From Diprion similis (Eukaryota; Arthropoda; Insecta; Hymenoptera; Diprionidae), in assembly GCF_021155765.1 (NCBI RefSeq), contig NC_060116.1, positions 11,408,001 through 11,472,000 on the forward strand: 64,000 bases of DNA. The letters run 5' to 3'. The position numbers and the translations under genes were made by a program. Shown one piece after another: positions 13,609 through 26,800 of this stretch (position 1 is its first letter; every line of letters begins with the position of its first letter). Below the pieces are notes generated by a model that did not search any database, was not told the DNA's origin, and worked only from the letters and a program-made list of their open reading frames with translations.

Positions 13609-16600
13609 GTGCCCTCAAAAATTAATTGCAGCACTTTTCAAAGTCGTCGAAATTTTCACCAAAAATGCAAAGGGGTTAGCCTTGGATTTTTTTTGGCCGA
13701 AAAATCTTTTGTTCCGGAATCGATTTGTATGACCATCTCTAGAGTAATTCGACCCCCAGGAACTCAGAAAACACATGAAAAAGAGCGTAGGACCATCAGC
13801 AGAGAAATGACGGTGAAAATCTGCAGTTTTTCGGCTGTAACTTTACAGGTGTTGCTCGCAGCGCATTGGGACTGCGATCAATCGATTTCTCTCGCAAAAT
13901 TACGTCGGAATAGTGCACTCAAAAATTAATTGCAGCACTTTTCAAAGTCGTCGAAATTTTCACCAAAAATGCAAAGGGGTTAGCCTTGGATTTTTTTTGG
14001 CCGAAAAATCTTTTGTTCCGGAATCGATTTGTATGACCATCTCTAGAGTAATTCGACCCCCAGGAACTCAGAAAACACATGAAAAAGAGCGTAGGACCAT
14101 CAGCAGAGAAATGACGGTGAAATTCTGCAGTTTTTCGGCTGTAACTTTACAGGTGTTGCTCGCAGCGCATTGGGACTGCGATCAATCGATTTCTCTCGCA
14201 AAATTACGTCGGAATAGTGCCCTCAAAAATTAATTGCAGCACTTTTCAAAGTCGTCGAAATTTTCACCAAAAATGCAAAGGGGTTAGCCTTGGATTTTTT
14301 TTGGCCGAAAAATCTTTTGTTCCGGAATCGATTTGCATGACCAACTCTAGAGTAATTCGACCCCCAGGAACTCAGAAAACACATGAAAAAGAGCGTAGGA
14401 CCATCAGCAGAGAAATGACGGTGAAAATCTGCAGTTTTTCGGCTGTAACTTTACAGGTGTTGCTCGCAGCGCATTGGGACTGCGATCAATCGATTTCTCT
14501 CGCAAAATTACGTCGGAATAGTGCCCTCAAAAATTAATTGCAGCACTTTTCAAAGTCGTCGAAATTTTCACCAAAAATGCAAAGGGGTTAGCCTTGGATT
14601 TTTTTTGGCCGAAAAATCTTTTGTTCCGGAATCGATTTGTATGACCATCTCTAGAGTAATTCGACCCCCAGGAACTCAGAAAACACATGAAAAAGAGCGT
14701 AGGACCATCAGCAGAGAAATGACGGTGAAAATCTGCAGTTTTTCGGCTGTAACTTTACAGGTGTTGCTCGCAGCGCATTGGGACTGCGATCAATCGATTT
14801 CTCTTGCAAAATTACGTCGGAATAGTGCCCTTAAAAATTAATTGCAGCACTTTTCAAAGTCGTCGAAATTTTCACCAAAAATGCAAAGGGGTTAGCCTTG
14901 GATTTTTTTTGGCCGAAAAATCTTTTGTTCCGGAATCGATTTGTATGACCATCTCTAGAGTAATTCGACCCCCAGGAACTCAGAAAACACATGAAAAAGA
15001 GCGTAGGACCATCAGCAGAGAAATGACGGTGAAAATCTGCAGTTTTTCGGCTGTAACTTTACAGGTGTTGCTCGCAGCGCATTGGGACTGCGATCTATCG
15101 ATTTCTCTCGCAAAATTACGTCGGAATAGTGCCCTCAAAAATTAATTGCAGCACTTTTCAAAGTCGTCGAAATTTTCACCAAAAATGCAAAGGGGTTAGC
15201 CTTGGATTTTTTTTGGCCGAAAAATCTTTTGTTCCGGAATCGATTTGTATGACCATCTCTAGAGTAATTCGACCCCCAGGAACTCAGAAAACACATGAAA
15301 AAGAGCGTAGGACCATCAGCAGAGAAATGACGGTGAAAATCTGCAGTTTTTCGGCTGTAACTTTACAGGTGTTGCTCGCAGCGCATTGGGACTGCGATCA
15401 ATCGATTTCTCTCGCAAAATTACGTCGGAATAGTGCCCTCAAAAATTAATTGCAGCACTTTTCAAAGTCGTCGAAATTTTCACCAAAAATGCAAAGGGGT
15501 TAGCCTTGGATTTTTTTTGGCCGAAAAATCTTTTGTTCCGGAATCGATTTGTATGACCATCTCTAGAGTAATTCGACCCCCAGGAACTCAGAAAACACAT
15601 GAAAAAGAGCGTAGGACCATCAGCAGAGAAATGACGGTGAAAATCTGCAGTTTTTCGGCTGTAACTTTACAGGTGTTGCTCGCAGCGAATTCGGACTGCG
15701 ATCAATCGATTTCTCTCGCAAAATTACGTCGGAATAGTGCCCTCAAAAATTAATTGCAGCACTTTTCAAAGTCGTCGAAATTTTCACCAAAAATGCAAAG
15801 GGGTTAGCCTTGGATTTTTTTTGGCCGAAAAATCTTTTGTTCCGGAATCGATTTGTATGACCATCTCTAGAGTAATTCGACCCCCAGGAACTCAGAAAAC
15901 ACATGAAAAAGAGCGTAGGACCATCAGCAGAGAAATGACGGTGAAAATCTGCAGTTTTTCGGCTGTAACTTTACAGGTGTTGCTCGCAGCGCATTGGGAC
16001 TGCGATCAATCGATTTCTCTCGCAAAATTACGTCGGAATAGTGCCCTCAAAAATTAATTGCAGCACTTTTCAAAGTCGTCGAAATTTTCACCAAAAATGC
16101 AAAGGGGTTAGCCTTGGATTTTTTTTGGCCGAAAAATCTTTTGTTCCGGAATCGATTTGTATGACCATCTCTAGAGTAATTCGACCCCCAGGAACTCAGA
16201 AAACACATGAAAAAGAGCGTAGGACCATCAGCAGAGAAATGACGGCGAAAATCTGCAGTTTTTCGGCTGTAACTTTACAGGTGTTGCTCGCAGCGCATTG
16301 GGACTGCGATCAATCGATTTCTCTCGCAAAATTACGTCGGAATAGTGCCCTCAAAAATTAATTGCAGCACTTTTCAAAGTCGTCGAAATTTTCACCAAAA
16401 ATGCAAAGGGGTTAGCCTTGGATTTTTTTTGGCCGAAAAATCTTTTGTTCCGGAATCGATTTGTATGACCATCTCTAGAGTAATTCGACCCCCAGGAACT
16501 CAGAAAACACATGAAAAAGAGCGTAGGACCATCAGCAGAGAAATGACGGTGAAAATCTGCAGTTTTTCGGCTGTAACTTTACAGGTGTTGCTCGCAGCGC

Positions 16601-17560
16601 ATTGGGACTGCGATCAATCGATTTCTCTCGCAAAATTACGTCGGAATAGTGCCCTCAAAAATTAATTGCAGCACTTTTCAAAGTCGTCGAAATTTTCACC
16701 AAAAATGCAAAGGGGTTAGCCTTGGATTTTTTTTGGCCGAAAAATCTTTTGTTCCGGAATCGATTTGTATGACCATCTCTAGAGTAATTCGACCCCCAGG
16801 AACTCAGAAAACACATGAAAAAGAGCGTAGGACCATCAGCAGAGAAATGACGGTGAAAATCTGCAGTTTTTCGGCTGTAACTTTACAGGTGTTGCTCGCA
16901 GCGCATTGGGACTGCGATCAATCGATTTCTCTCGCAAAATTACGTCGGAATAGTGCCCTCAAAAATTAATTGCAGCACTTTTCAAAGTCGTCGAAATTTT
17001 CACCAAAAATGCAAAGGGGTTAGCCTTGGATTTTTTTTGGCCGAAAAATCTTTTGTTCCGGAATCGATTTGTATGACCATCTCTAGAGTAATTCGACCCC
17101 CAGGAACTCAGAAAACACATGAAAAAGAGCGTAGGACCATCAGCAGAGAAATGACGGTGAAAATCTGCAGTTTTTCGGCTGTAACTTTACAGGTGTTGCT
17201 CGCAGCGCATTGGGACTGCGATCAATCGATTTCTCCCGCAAAATTACGTCGGAATAGTGCCCTCAAAAATTAATTGCAGCACTTTTCAAAGTCGTCGAAA
17301 TTTTCACCAAAAATGCAAAGGGGTTAGCCTTGGATTTTTTTTGGCCGAAAAATCTTTTGTTCCGGAATCGATTTGTATGACCATCTCTAGAGTAATTCGA
17401 CCCCCAGGAACTCAGAAAACACATGAAAAAGAGCGTAGGACCATCAGCAGAGAAATGACGGTGAAAATCTGCAGTTTTTCGGCTGTAACTTTACAGGTGT
17501 TGCTCGCAGCGCATTGGGACTGCGATCAATCGATTTCTCTCGCAAAATTACGTCGGAATA

Positions 17561-18776
17561 GTGCCCTCAAAAATTAATTGCAGCACTTTTCAAAGTCGTC
17601 GAAATTTTCACCAAAAATGCAAAGGGGTTAGCCTTGGATTTTTTTTGGCCGAAAAATCTTTTGTTCCGGAATCGATTTGTATGACCATCTCTAGAGTAAT
17701 TCGACCCCCAGGAACTCAGAAAACACATGAAAAAGAGCGTAGGACCATCAGCAGAGAAATGACGGTGAAAATCTGCAGTTTTTCGGCTGTAACTTTACAG
17801 GTGTTGCTCGCAGCGAATTCGGACTGCGATCAATCGATTTCTCTCGCAAAATTACGTCGGAATAGTGCCCTCAAAAATTAATTGCAGCACTTTTCAAAGT
17901 CGTCGAAATTTTCACCAAAAATGCAAAGGGGTTAGCCTTGGATTTTTTTTGGCCGAAAAATCTTTTGTTCCGGAATCGATTTGTATGACCAACTCTAGAG
18001 TAATTCGACCCCCAGGAACTCAGAAAACACATGAAAAAGAGCGTAGGACCATCAGCAGAGAAATGACGGTGAAAATCTGCAGTTTTTCGGCTGTAACTTT
18101 ACAGGTGTTGCTCGCAGCGCATTGGGACTGCGATCTATCGATTTCTCTCGCAAAATTACGTCGGAATAGTGCCCTCAAAAATTAATTGCAGCACTTTTCA
18201 AAGTCGTCGAAATTTTCACCAAAAATGCAAAGGGGTTAGCCTTGGATTTTTTTTGGCCGAAAAATCTTTTGTTCCGGAATCGATTTGTATGACCATCTCT
18301 AGAGTAATTCGACCCCCAGGAACTCAGAAAACACATGAAAAAGAGCGTAGGACCATCAGCAGAGAAATGACGGTGAAAATCTGCAGTTTTTCGGCTGTAA
18401 CTTTACAGGTGTTGCTCGCAGCGAATTCGGACTGCGATCAATCGATTTCTCTCGCAAAATTACGTCGGAATAGTGCCCTCAAAAATTAATTGCAGCACTT
18501 TTCAAAGTCGTCGAAATTTTCACCAAAAATGCAAAGGGGTTAGCCTTGGATTTTTTTTGGCCGAAAAATCTTTTGTTCCGGAATCGATTTGTATGACCAA
18601 CTCTAGAGTAATTCGACCCCCAGGAACTCAGAAAACACATGAAAAAGAGCGTAGGACCATCAGCAGAGAAATGACGGTGAAAATCTGCAGTTTTTCGGCT
18701 GTAACTTTACAGGTGTTGCTCGCAGCGCATTGGGACTGCGATCTATCGATTTCTCTCGCAAAATTACGTCGGAATA
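17561..18776 (+). repeat. Higher-order repeat: second 608-bp dimer type, 2 units
   Basis: Two adjacent dimers (17561-18168 and 18169-18776) share a combination of markers: first monomer with gcgaattcgg, which creates a GAATTC site, and second monomer with both ccaactc and gatctatcg. The gcgaattcgg variant is otherwise seen only in the monomer at 15433. This is a recent local duplication independent of the 2057-6312 dimers. Confidence 0.75.
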
Positions 18777-21700
18777 GTGCCCTCAAAAATTAATTGCAGC
18801 ACTTTTCAAAGTCGTCGAAATTTTCACCAAAAATGCAAAGGGGTTAGCCTTGGATTTTTTTTGGCCGAAAAATCTTTTGTTCCGGAATCGATTTGTATGA
18901 CCATCTCTAGAGTAATTCGACCCCCAGGAACTCAGAAAACACATGAAAAAGAGCGTAGGACCATCAGCAGAGAAATGACGGTGAAAATCTGCAGTTTTTC
19001 GGCTGTAACTTTACAGGTGTTGCTCGCAGCGCATTGGGACTGCGATCAATCGATTTCTCTCGCAAAATTACGTCGGAATAGTGCCCTCAAAAATTAATTG
19101 CAGCACTTTTCAAAGTCGTCGAAATTTTCACCAAAAATGCAAAGGGGTTAGCCTTGGATTTTTTTTGGCCGAAAAATCCTTTGTTCCGGAATCGATTTGT
19201 ATGACCATCTCTAGAGTAATTCGACCCCCAGGAACTCAGAAAACACATGAAAAAGAGCGTAGGACCATCAGCAGAGAAATGACGGTGAAAATCTGCAGTT
19301 TTTCGGCTGTAACTTTACAGGTGTTGCTCGCAGCGCATTGGGACTGCGATCAATCGATTTCTCTCGCAAAATTACGTCGGAATAGTGCCCTCAAAAATTA
19401 ATTGCAGCACTTTTCAAAGTCGTCGAAATTTTCACCAAAAATGCAAAGGGGTTAGCCTTGGATTTTTTTTGGCCGAAAAATCTTTTGTTCCGGAATCGAT
19501 TTGTATGACCATCTCTAGAGTAATTCGACCCCCAGGAACTCAGAAAACACATGAAAAAGAGCGTAGGACCATCAGCAGAGAAATGACGGTGAAAATCTGC
19601 AGTTTTTCGGCTGTAACTTTACAGGTGTTGCTCGCAGCGCATTGGGACTGCGATCAATCGATTTTTCTCGCAAAATTACGTCGGAATAGTGCCCTCGAAA
19701 ATTAATTGCAGCACTTTTCAAAGTCGTCGAAATTTTCACCAAAAATGCAAAGGGGTTAGCCTTGGATTTTTTTTGGCCGAAAAATCTTTTGTTCCGGAAT
19801 CGATTTGTATGACCATCTCTAGAGTAATTCGACCCCCAGGAACTCAGAAAACACATGAAAAAGAGCGTAGGACCATCAGCAGAGAAATGACGGTGAAAAT
19901 CTGCAGTTTTTCGGCTGTAACTTTACAGGTGTTGCTCGCAGCGCATTGGGACTGCGATCAATCGATTTCTCTCGCAAAATTACGTCGGATTAGTGCCCTC
20001 AAAAATTAATTGCAGCACTTTTCAAAGTCGTCGAAATTTTCACCAAAAATGCAAAGGGGTTAGCCTTGGATTTTTTTTGGCCGAAAAATCTTTTGTTCCG
20101 GAATCGATTTGTATGACCATCTCTAGAGTAATTCGACCCCCAGGAACTCAGAAAACACATGAAAAAGAGCGTAGGACCATCAGCAGAGAAATGACGGTGA
20201 AAATCTGCAGTTTTTCGGCTGTAACTTTACAGGTGTTGCTCGCAGCGCATTGGGACTGCGATCAATCGATTTCTCTCGCAAAATTACGTCGGAATAGTGC
20301 CCTCAAAAATTAATTGCAGCACTTTTCAAAGTCGTCGAAATTTTCACCAAAAATGCAAAGGGGTTAGCCTTGGATTTTTTTTGGCCGAAAAATCTTTTGT
20401 TCCGGAATCGATTTGTATGACCATCTCTAGAGTAATTCGACCCCCAGGAACTCAGAAAACACATGAAAAAGAGCGTAGGACCATCAGCAGAGAAATGACG
20501 GTGAAAATCTGCAGTTTTTCGGCTGTAACTTTACAGGTGTTGCTCGCAGCGCATTGGGACTGCGATCAATCGATTTCTCTCGCAAAATTACGTCGGAATA
20601 GTGCCCTCAAAAATTAATTGCAGCACTTTTCAAAGTCGTCGAAATTTTCACCAAAAATGCAAAGGGGTTAGCCTTGGATTTTTTTTGGCCGAAAAATCTT
20701 TTGTTCCGGAATCGATTTGTATGACCATCTCTAGAGTAATTCGACCCCCAGGAACTCAGAAAACACATGAAAAAGAGCGTAGGACCATCAGCAGAGAAAT
20801 GACGGTGAAAATCTGCAGTTTTTCGGCTGTAACTTTACAGGTGTTGCTCGCAGCGCATTGGGACTGCGATCAATCGATTTCTCTCGCAAAATTACGTCGG
20901 AATAGTGCCCTCAAAAATTAATTGCAGCACTTTTCAAAGTCGTCGAAATTTTCACCAAAAATGCAAAGGGGTTAGCCTTGGATTTTTTTTGGCCGAAAAA
21001 TCTTTTGTTCCGGAATCGATTTGTATGACCATCTCTAGAGTAATTCGACCCCCAGGAACTCAGAAAACACATGAAAAAGAGCGTAGGACCATCAGCAGAG
21101 AAATGACGGTGAAAATCTGCAGTTTTTCGGCTGTAACTTTACAGGTGTTGCTCGCAGCGCATTGGGACTGCGATCAATCGATTTCTCTCGCAAAATTACG
21201 TCGGAATAGTGCCCTCAAAAATTAATTGCAGCACTTTTCAAAGTCGTCGAAATTTTCACCAAAAATGCAAAGGGGTTAGCCTTGGATTTTTTTTGGCCGA
21301 AAAATCTTTTGTTCCGGAATCGATTTGTATGACCATCTCTAGAGTAATTCGACCCCCAGGAACTCAGAAAACACATGAAAAAGAGCGTAGGACCATCAGC
21401 AGAGAAATGACGGTGAAAATCTGCAGTTTTTCGGCTGTAACTTTACAGGTGTTGCTCGCAGCGAATTGGGACTGCGATCAATCGATTTCTCTCGCAAAAT
21501 TACGTCGGAATAGTGCCCTCAAAAATTAATTGCAGCACTTTTCAAAGTCGTCGAAATTTTCACCAAAAATGCAAAGGGGTTAGCCTTGGATTTTTTTTGG
21601 CCGAAAAATCTTTTGTTCCGGAATCGATTTGTATGACCATCTCTAGAGTAATTCGACCCCCAGGAACTCAGAAAACACATGAAAAAGAGCGTAGGACCAT

Positions 21701-22728
21701 CAGCAGAGAAATGACGGTGAAAATCTGCAGTTTTTCGGCTGTAACTTTACAGGTGTTGCTCGCAGCGCATTGGGACTGCGATCAATCGATTTCTCCCGCA
21801 AAATTACGTCGGAATAGTGCCCTCAAAAATTAATTGCAGCACTTTTCAAAGTCGTCGAAATTTTCACCAAAAATGCAAAGGGGTTAGCCTTGGATTTTTT
21901 TTGGCCGAAAAATCTTTTGTTCCGGAATCGATTTGTATGACCATCTCTAGAGTAATTCGACCCCCAGGAACTCAGAAAACACATGAAAAAGAGCGTAGGA
22001 CCATCAGCAGAGAAATGACGGTGAAAATCTGCAGTTTTTCGGCTGTAACTTTACAGGTGTTGCTCGCAGCGCATTGGGACTGCGATCAATCGATTTCTCT
22101 CGCAAAATTACGTCGGAATAGTGCCCTCAAAAATTAATTGCAGCACTTTTCAAAGTCGTCGAAATTTTCACCAAAAATGCAAAGGGGTTAGCCTTGGATT
22201 TTTTTTGGCCGAAAAATCTTTTGTTCCGGAATCGATTTGTATGACCATCTCTAGAGTAATTCGACCCCCAGGAACTCAGAAAACACATGAAAAAGAGCGT
22301 AGGACCATCAGCAGAGAAATGACGGTGAAAATCTGCAGTTTTTCGGCTGTAACTTTACAGGTGTTGCTCGCAGCGCATTGGGACTGCGATCAATCGATTT
22401 CTCTCGCAAAATTACGTCGGAATAGTGCCCTCAAAAATTAATTGCAGCACTTTTCAAAGTCGTCGAAATTTTCACCAAAAATGCAAAGGGGTTAGCCTTG
22501 GATTTTTTTTGGCCGAAAAATCTTTTGTTCCGGAATCGATTTGTATGACCATCTCTAGAGTAATTCGACCCCCAGGAACTCAGAAAACACATGAAAAAGA
22601 GCGTAGGACCATCAGCAGAGAAATGACGGTGAAAATCTGCAGTTTTTCGGCTGTAACTTTACAGGTGTTGCTCGCAGCGCATTGGGACTGCGATCAATCG
22701 ATTTCTCTCGCAAAATTACGTCGGAATA

Positions 22729-22966
22729 GTGCCCTCAAAAATTAATTGCAGCACTTTTCAAAGTCGTCGAAATTTTCACCAAAAATGCAAAGGGGTTAGC
22801 CTTGGATTTTTTTTGGCCGAAAAATCTCTTGTTCCGGAATCGATTTGTATGACCATCTCTAGAGTAATTCGACCCCCAGGAACTCAAAAAACACATGCAA
22901 AAGAGCGTAGGACCAACAGCAGAGAAATGACGACGAAAATCTCCAGTTTTTCGGCTGTAACTTTTG
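22729..22966 (+). repeat. Terminal satellite monomer, decayed and truncated
   Basis: The last recognisable monomer has several private changes in its second half (ctcaaaaaa, catgcaaaag, accaacagc, gacgacg, ctccag), far more than interior monomers. Just after the conserved ttttcggctgtaactttt box it jumps to gtcgtcgaattttcacg, a part of the monomer about 120 bp further on. An internal deletion between short acttt-containing sequences would explain this. Extra divergence at the array end is expected where homogenisation is weak. Confidence 0.85.
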
Positions 22967-23165
22967 TCGTCGAATTTTCACGAAAAATCGTTAACGGCCG
23001 TTAACCTTCCTTCTTTTGAGCTAAAAACTTTTTCTCCGAGTAGTATTTTTAACGCACTTTTTTCGAGTAAGCAGATTTCCAGGATAGCAAAAACGAGCTC
23101 CAAATCGTCGCACGACCAATAGCTAAGAAGATAAGAAAGTTACACCGAAAACTTCAGGAACTTAC
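22967..23165 (+). repeat. Highly diverged satellite relative next to the array edge
   Basis: After the truncation at 22966 the sequence still follows the monomer in order but at low identity: tcgaattttcacgaaaaat (consensus tcgaaattttcaccaaaaat), ttttgagctaaaaactttt (ttttggccgaaaaatcttt), ttccaggatagcaaaaac (ccccaggaactcagaaaac), acgaccaatagctaagaag (aggaccatcagcagagaaa). It reads as a relic monomer much older than the array. Confidence 0.6.
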
Positions 23166-23573
23166 TTATTACATCACAGGTCACATAAAATTGTAACAAT
23201 ACAATATTCCACTTATCGTCGCCTGCAGAGTTGCGTTGCACCTGTGCGCAGTTCGGAACTTAAACTTCACCTACAAAGTAGAATCCTAACTATTTCAAAT
23301 AACATCGTCTATATTTCGGGAAAATTTTGCATATTGCTATTTTGTCTATAAAATAATCGGAATCCTGATAATATTCAGTCACGTTTTCTCATTTTCTTTT
23401 GTCTTTCACCTTAACCCTATTTTACATTATGTTAAAGTACAATACACTGACACTTGAACACATGTACTAGAATCAAGGCATATTGAATAAATTAGAACTA
23501 CACTGAATCCGTAACTTCGTATCAATGAATCTGTGTTTTTCCCCCACCTCTGTTCAAACCTAGTGCAAATATC

Positions 23574-23850
23574 ATGTTTTTCGGCCGTAACTTCTGATTT
23601 GTTCTTCTCAGTGAGTGGAAACTGCACGCAATGCATTCCTCTGGCAAATTTACGTCAGTATAGGATCTCATTGAATCGATTGTAGCATTCTTCAAAATCT
23701 ACCAGAATTGGACCGAAAGAATCCAGATATGTTATGTCTCCTTTCTCTGCGATTTTCAGAGTCAATAGCTTTTTGACCCAAAATCGATCGAAAGATCTTT
23801 GTGAGACTAATTGGTGCCCAAGAAATGTCAAAATGGCATTAATAAAAGGT
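23574..23850 (+). repeat. Isolated ancient satellite monomer
   Basis: About 600 bp outside the array a stretch aligns collinearly with the monomer. It begins with tttttcggccgtaactt (consensus tttttcggctgtaactt), then cctctggcaaatttacgtca (tctctcgcaaaattacgtcg), tgtagcattcttcaaa (tgcagcacttttcaaa) and finally gagactaattggtgccca, which resembles the gagtaattcgaccccca block. It is a single copy, which suggests that satellite-related sequence once extended further or was seeded separately. Confidence 0.6.
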
Positions 23851-26800
23851 CGTAGCATGTTTCTAAATTCTGTACACAATTCTCCATCACATATCCTTCT
23901 ACTTAAATCGCTAACAATTGCGAATCTTACGCTGAACATAGATAATCGGAATGAAGCATCAACGCATGGCACAAGAAATACTATAAAACTACACGATGCG
24001 TACCTCCAACATTTTATATCTAGCGTGCATTACTATAACTCACATTTTTTCACTACGAGATATAATTAGAAGTTAATTCTCGTTACAAGCTCTTGGTCAC
24101 GGTAAATGTGGAGAGATGTCAGCAATGACCAATTTTATTGTCTCTGTGCACTAACCGTAATAAAAATAAAAGAAAGCGTATCGAAAATAAGAGTAAATCA
24201 TAAACTCATTTATATCATACTGATAACATACAAGCATATAAGATTAATTATTTCACCACGCTCATGCAACAATTAACATCCAAATTCTAAAAAATGCTTC
24301 ATGTGTCACAATTTCGTTCGCAAACGCTCAAAAAGTCAGGAATTCCTGACCGTTTCCAAATTTTTACTACTCAAGACGAGTGGGTCATATTCTGTTTCTT
24401 ACGCTTCATTTGATTCTAAGAAACCACACTGCACAGGCTTATTGTCGGACATAAACTTTTCTTCATACCATCTATGAAATATCTTGATCCAGATCATCGA
24501 GTCAGTATAATCAAGTTAGTGGGCCTCTTGCATTTCTATAACAATCGGCATCAGGCTCAAAGCAACGGTTCAAGAAATAATTCGAATCTATTAGAGCCAC
24601 CCATTGATTGGCAATATAACCCGATGCAGCGATGAGCCAAACAAAATTCATGTCATGCAGGAATAATTCGCTCGTAATTCCCGCAAATCCCATCTTGGTG
24701 ACGTATTGCATAGTTCCGGTCGCAATGAATTTCATCTAGTATTGAACTTAAGTTTAACAATAAGCTGCATGTGTGCCCAAAATTGTAATGTATGCTGGTT
24801 TTGTGGCAACAAAGAATCTGGTCAGCACGCACCTGGATCCGGCATCAAAGTTGAATCACCGTTGCGCCGCTGATTCGAATACTTTCTTTTCTCGTGCGTC
24901 ATGACTCTTCCTGTTTTACATTCTTCATCTTACTTCATTCACCTTGAGCCTTTTGCCCAAATTAACTCGGCGTTGCGCAACTAAATCGTAAAAGAGCAGA
25001 CTAACGAGCAGGGCAATTGGATTATGAATCCTTCGAGTGCATGTTCCCTTTTTCGCAACATAACCAACCGTTTAGCCAAGGGACTGTAATAACCTGATTT
25101 CAAAATGATTAGAGTACATATTGACTCTCCTAATCTAAACAAAATTTATAACACATACAATTTGCAACATTAAAAACAAATTTCACAATGTTTCTAGAGT
25201 AAATTAAGGTCATTTTTCGTACGGTCATCCCATGCGTGTGCCTAGATGGACCTTCTTGCAGTCCGTTATCACTAACTTTGCTACACGCAATAAAGTCTTG
25301 AAAAAAATTCAATTTTCAATTATAAATTTATGACATGAAAGAACTATTCGGCCGTTGATGTACAGTATATTTTGTATCATGCGTTTTCTGATATAGCCAT
25401 ACTTATCTAGCCAGAACTATTTGTTTGACAAGTTGCTGTAAAAATGACCTACGAAAGCACGACTCCGTTCGACGTAATCTTCGAAGATCTCAAGCAAACA
25501 ACTGTCAAGAATGTCGATCAGGAACGTGGCGTTACGTTCTTACCAAGAGTGGAGATAAAACGAAGCAATATAACCTGCTATGTAAACATGTATATATATA
25601 AAACTATAAACGAAGTAATATAATCTGCCTATAATCAACTCTACCGTCACGAACGAATAGCCTGCGCGCAGTTATCAAAGACACAGCAGGATGCATAAGC
25701 GCAAACGCAAGGTGTAGCATAAAACGGAAGCTCGTGGAATAACGTGAGATGCGTGTTTGTCGGTCGAGTACGTGACCCAGGGCGGTCCATTTAGCCCCGA
25801 AGCTGGCACGCTCGGCATTCCACCACTGCGAGGACAAGGTCGCGTCCGTGAGAGGAAGACCCTCGACGAGGGTGTAAGCCGCATTCTGCCAGGTGCCTAT
25901 TCCAAGAGCGGGGTAATGGAGGGGAAACTGCAGGATACAAATGGTTATGTAAATTGACCGGCACGGTCCCGCTACGCAGCACGGATTTTCTGTGTCGAAT
26001 AGCTGTAACGCTACAGTTCTTTAAGCGCAAAGCGTACTCGTATGTATGTGCATCCTACGTGCGTGCATATGTATATTATATAGAAATGTCGATCGCCGAG
26101 TTCGGCGAGAAATGTTGTCCTCGAGCTAAAATGAAACCCTATGAACAATATACCGATTCTCCTCTCAAGTCCGCAAATCTTTGCCCTCAAAAATTATCTT
26201 GTCGAATTATACCATGCGCCTGTTTGTAATTTTTTACAGATATAATAAGTAATTTATTAATCTACGTTACGGTGTCGATTATTAACAAAAGCCGTCTGTT
26301 GAAATCGCTGGTCACGCACGTATTATTGTTTTCCCACGTCACTCAGAATTACCACGATACATGTAAAAATCATCAGCTGTAGACACAAAAGAAAGTAAGA
26401 ATTCACGTTTCACAACCCCGGTACTTACAGGATTGTGCCGGAAGGATTCTTTGAGGGTTGACGATACGAGTGTAGTTTCGTCGATTAATAGGCCACTGAA
26501 GTTACATCATACACGTACTAAGCACCCCATATGTTATTTTAGTTGCCTATCAGCCGGCGAGGCGTCTTTCGCATGGGTAACGCTCAAGGAAACCTCCCGG
26601 TATGTTTTTTTGAATACCCTAAACTAGACAATACTGCGTATAAGATAATAAGCCCAAAAATGAGCATTCACGTAATTTGACCCCTCCAACAATTAATTTT
26701 GTTCACGGTCAAATCAAGGATCGGAACGGTGTGGAACCACGAAGGTCTGTATCATTCATCGCGTTCCTGTACAAAAGAATTGTTTCAGCAACCGTGAAGA

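Larger units (their letters stand above)
1..22966 (+). repeat. 304-bp satellite DNA array, about 75.7 monomers
   Basis: A head-to-tail tandem array. Landmark sequences recur at exactly 304-bp steps from 233 to 22729, giving 74 complete monomers, with a 232-bp partial copy at the left edge and a degenerate copy from 22729. No insertion or deletion was seen in any complete monomer; most differ from the consensus by zero to three substitutions. Recurrent variants include ccatctc/ccaactc, gatcaatcg/gatctatcg, gtgttgctc/gtgtcgctc and gcgcattggg/gcgaattcgg. Each monomer carries a short inverted pair, gccgaaaaa and tttttcggc, about 131 bp apart. Such uniformity is typical of satellites homogenised by unequal exchange or gene conversion. 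The array enters from outside the window, so its full length is unknown. Whether it is centromeric, pericentromeric or interstitial cannot be told from sequence; genes begin within about 8 kb of its right edge. Confidence 0.97.

Noticed and set aside
233-22728. Repeated 106-codon open frame in every satellite monomer
   Set aside because: It starts at GTG, overlaps the next copy, and persists only because the DNA is nearly identical. The 304-bp unit is not a multiple of three, so the frames do not join, and no protein motif is visible.
1-22966. CRISPR-like array
   Set aside because: Units are long, contiguous and identical, with no spacers, in a eukaryotic context.
24511-24735. 74-codon - strand frame
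   Set aside because: No splice signals, no family resemblance, AT-rich surroundings; length is within chance.
25604-25927. - strand frame of about 107 codons after a good acceptor in a GC-rich patch
   Set aside because: Other frames on both strands are open over the same patch, no good donor follows, and I recognise no domain. High GC explains it.
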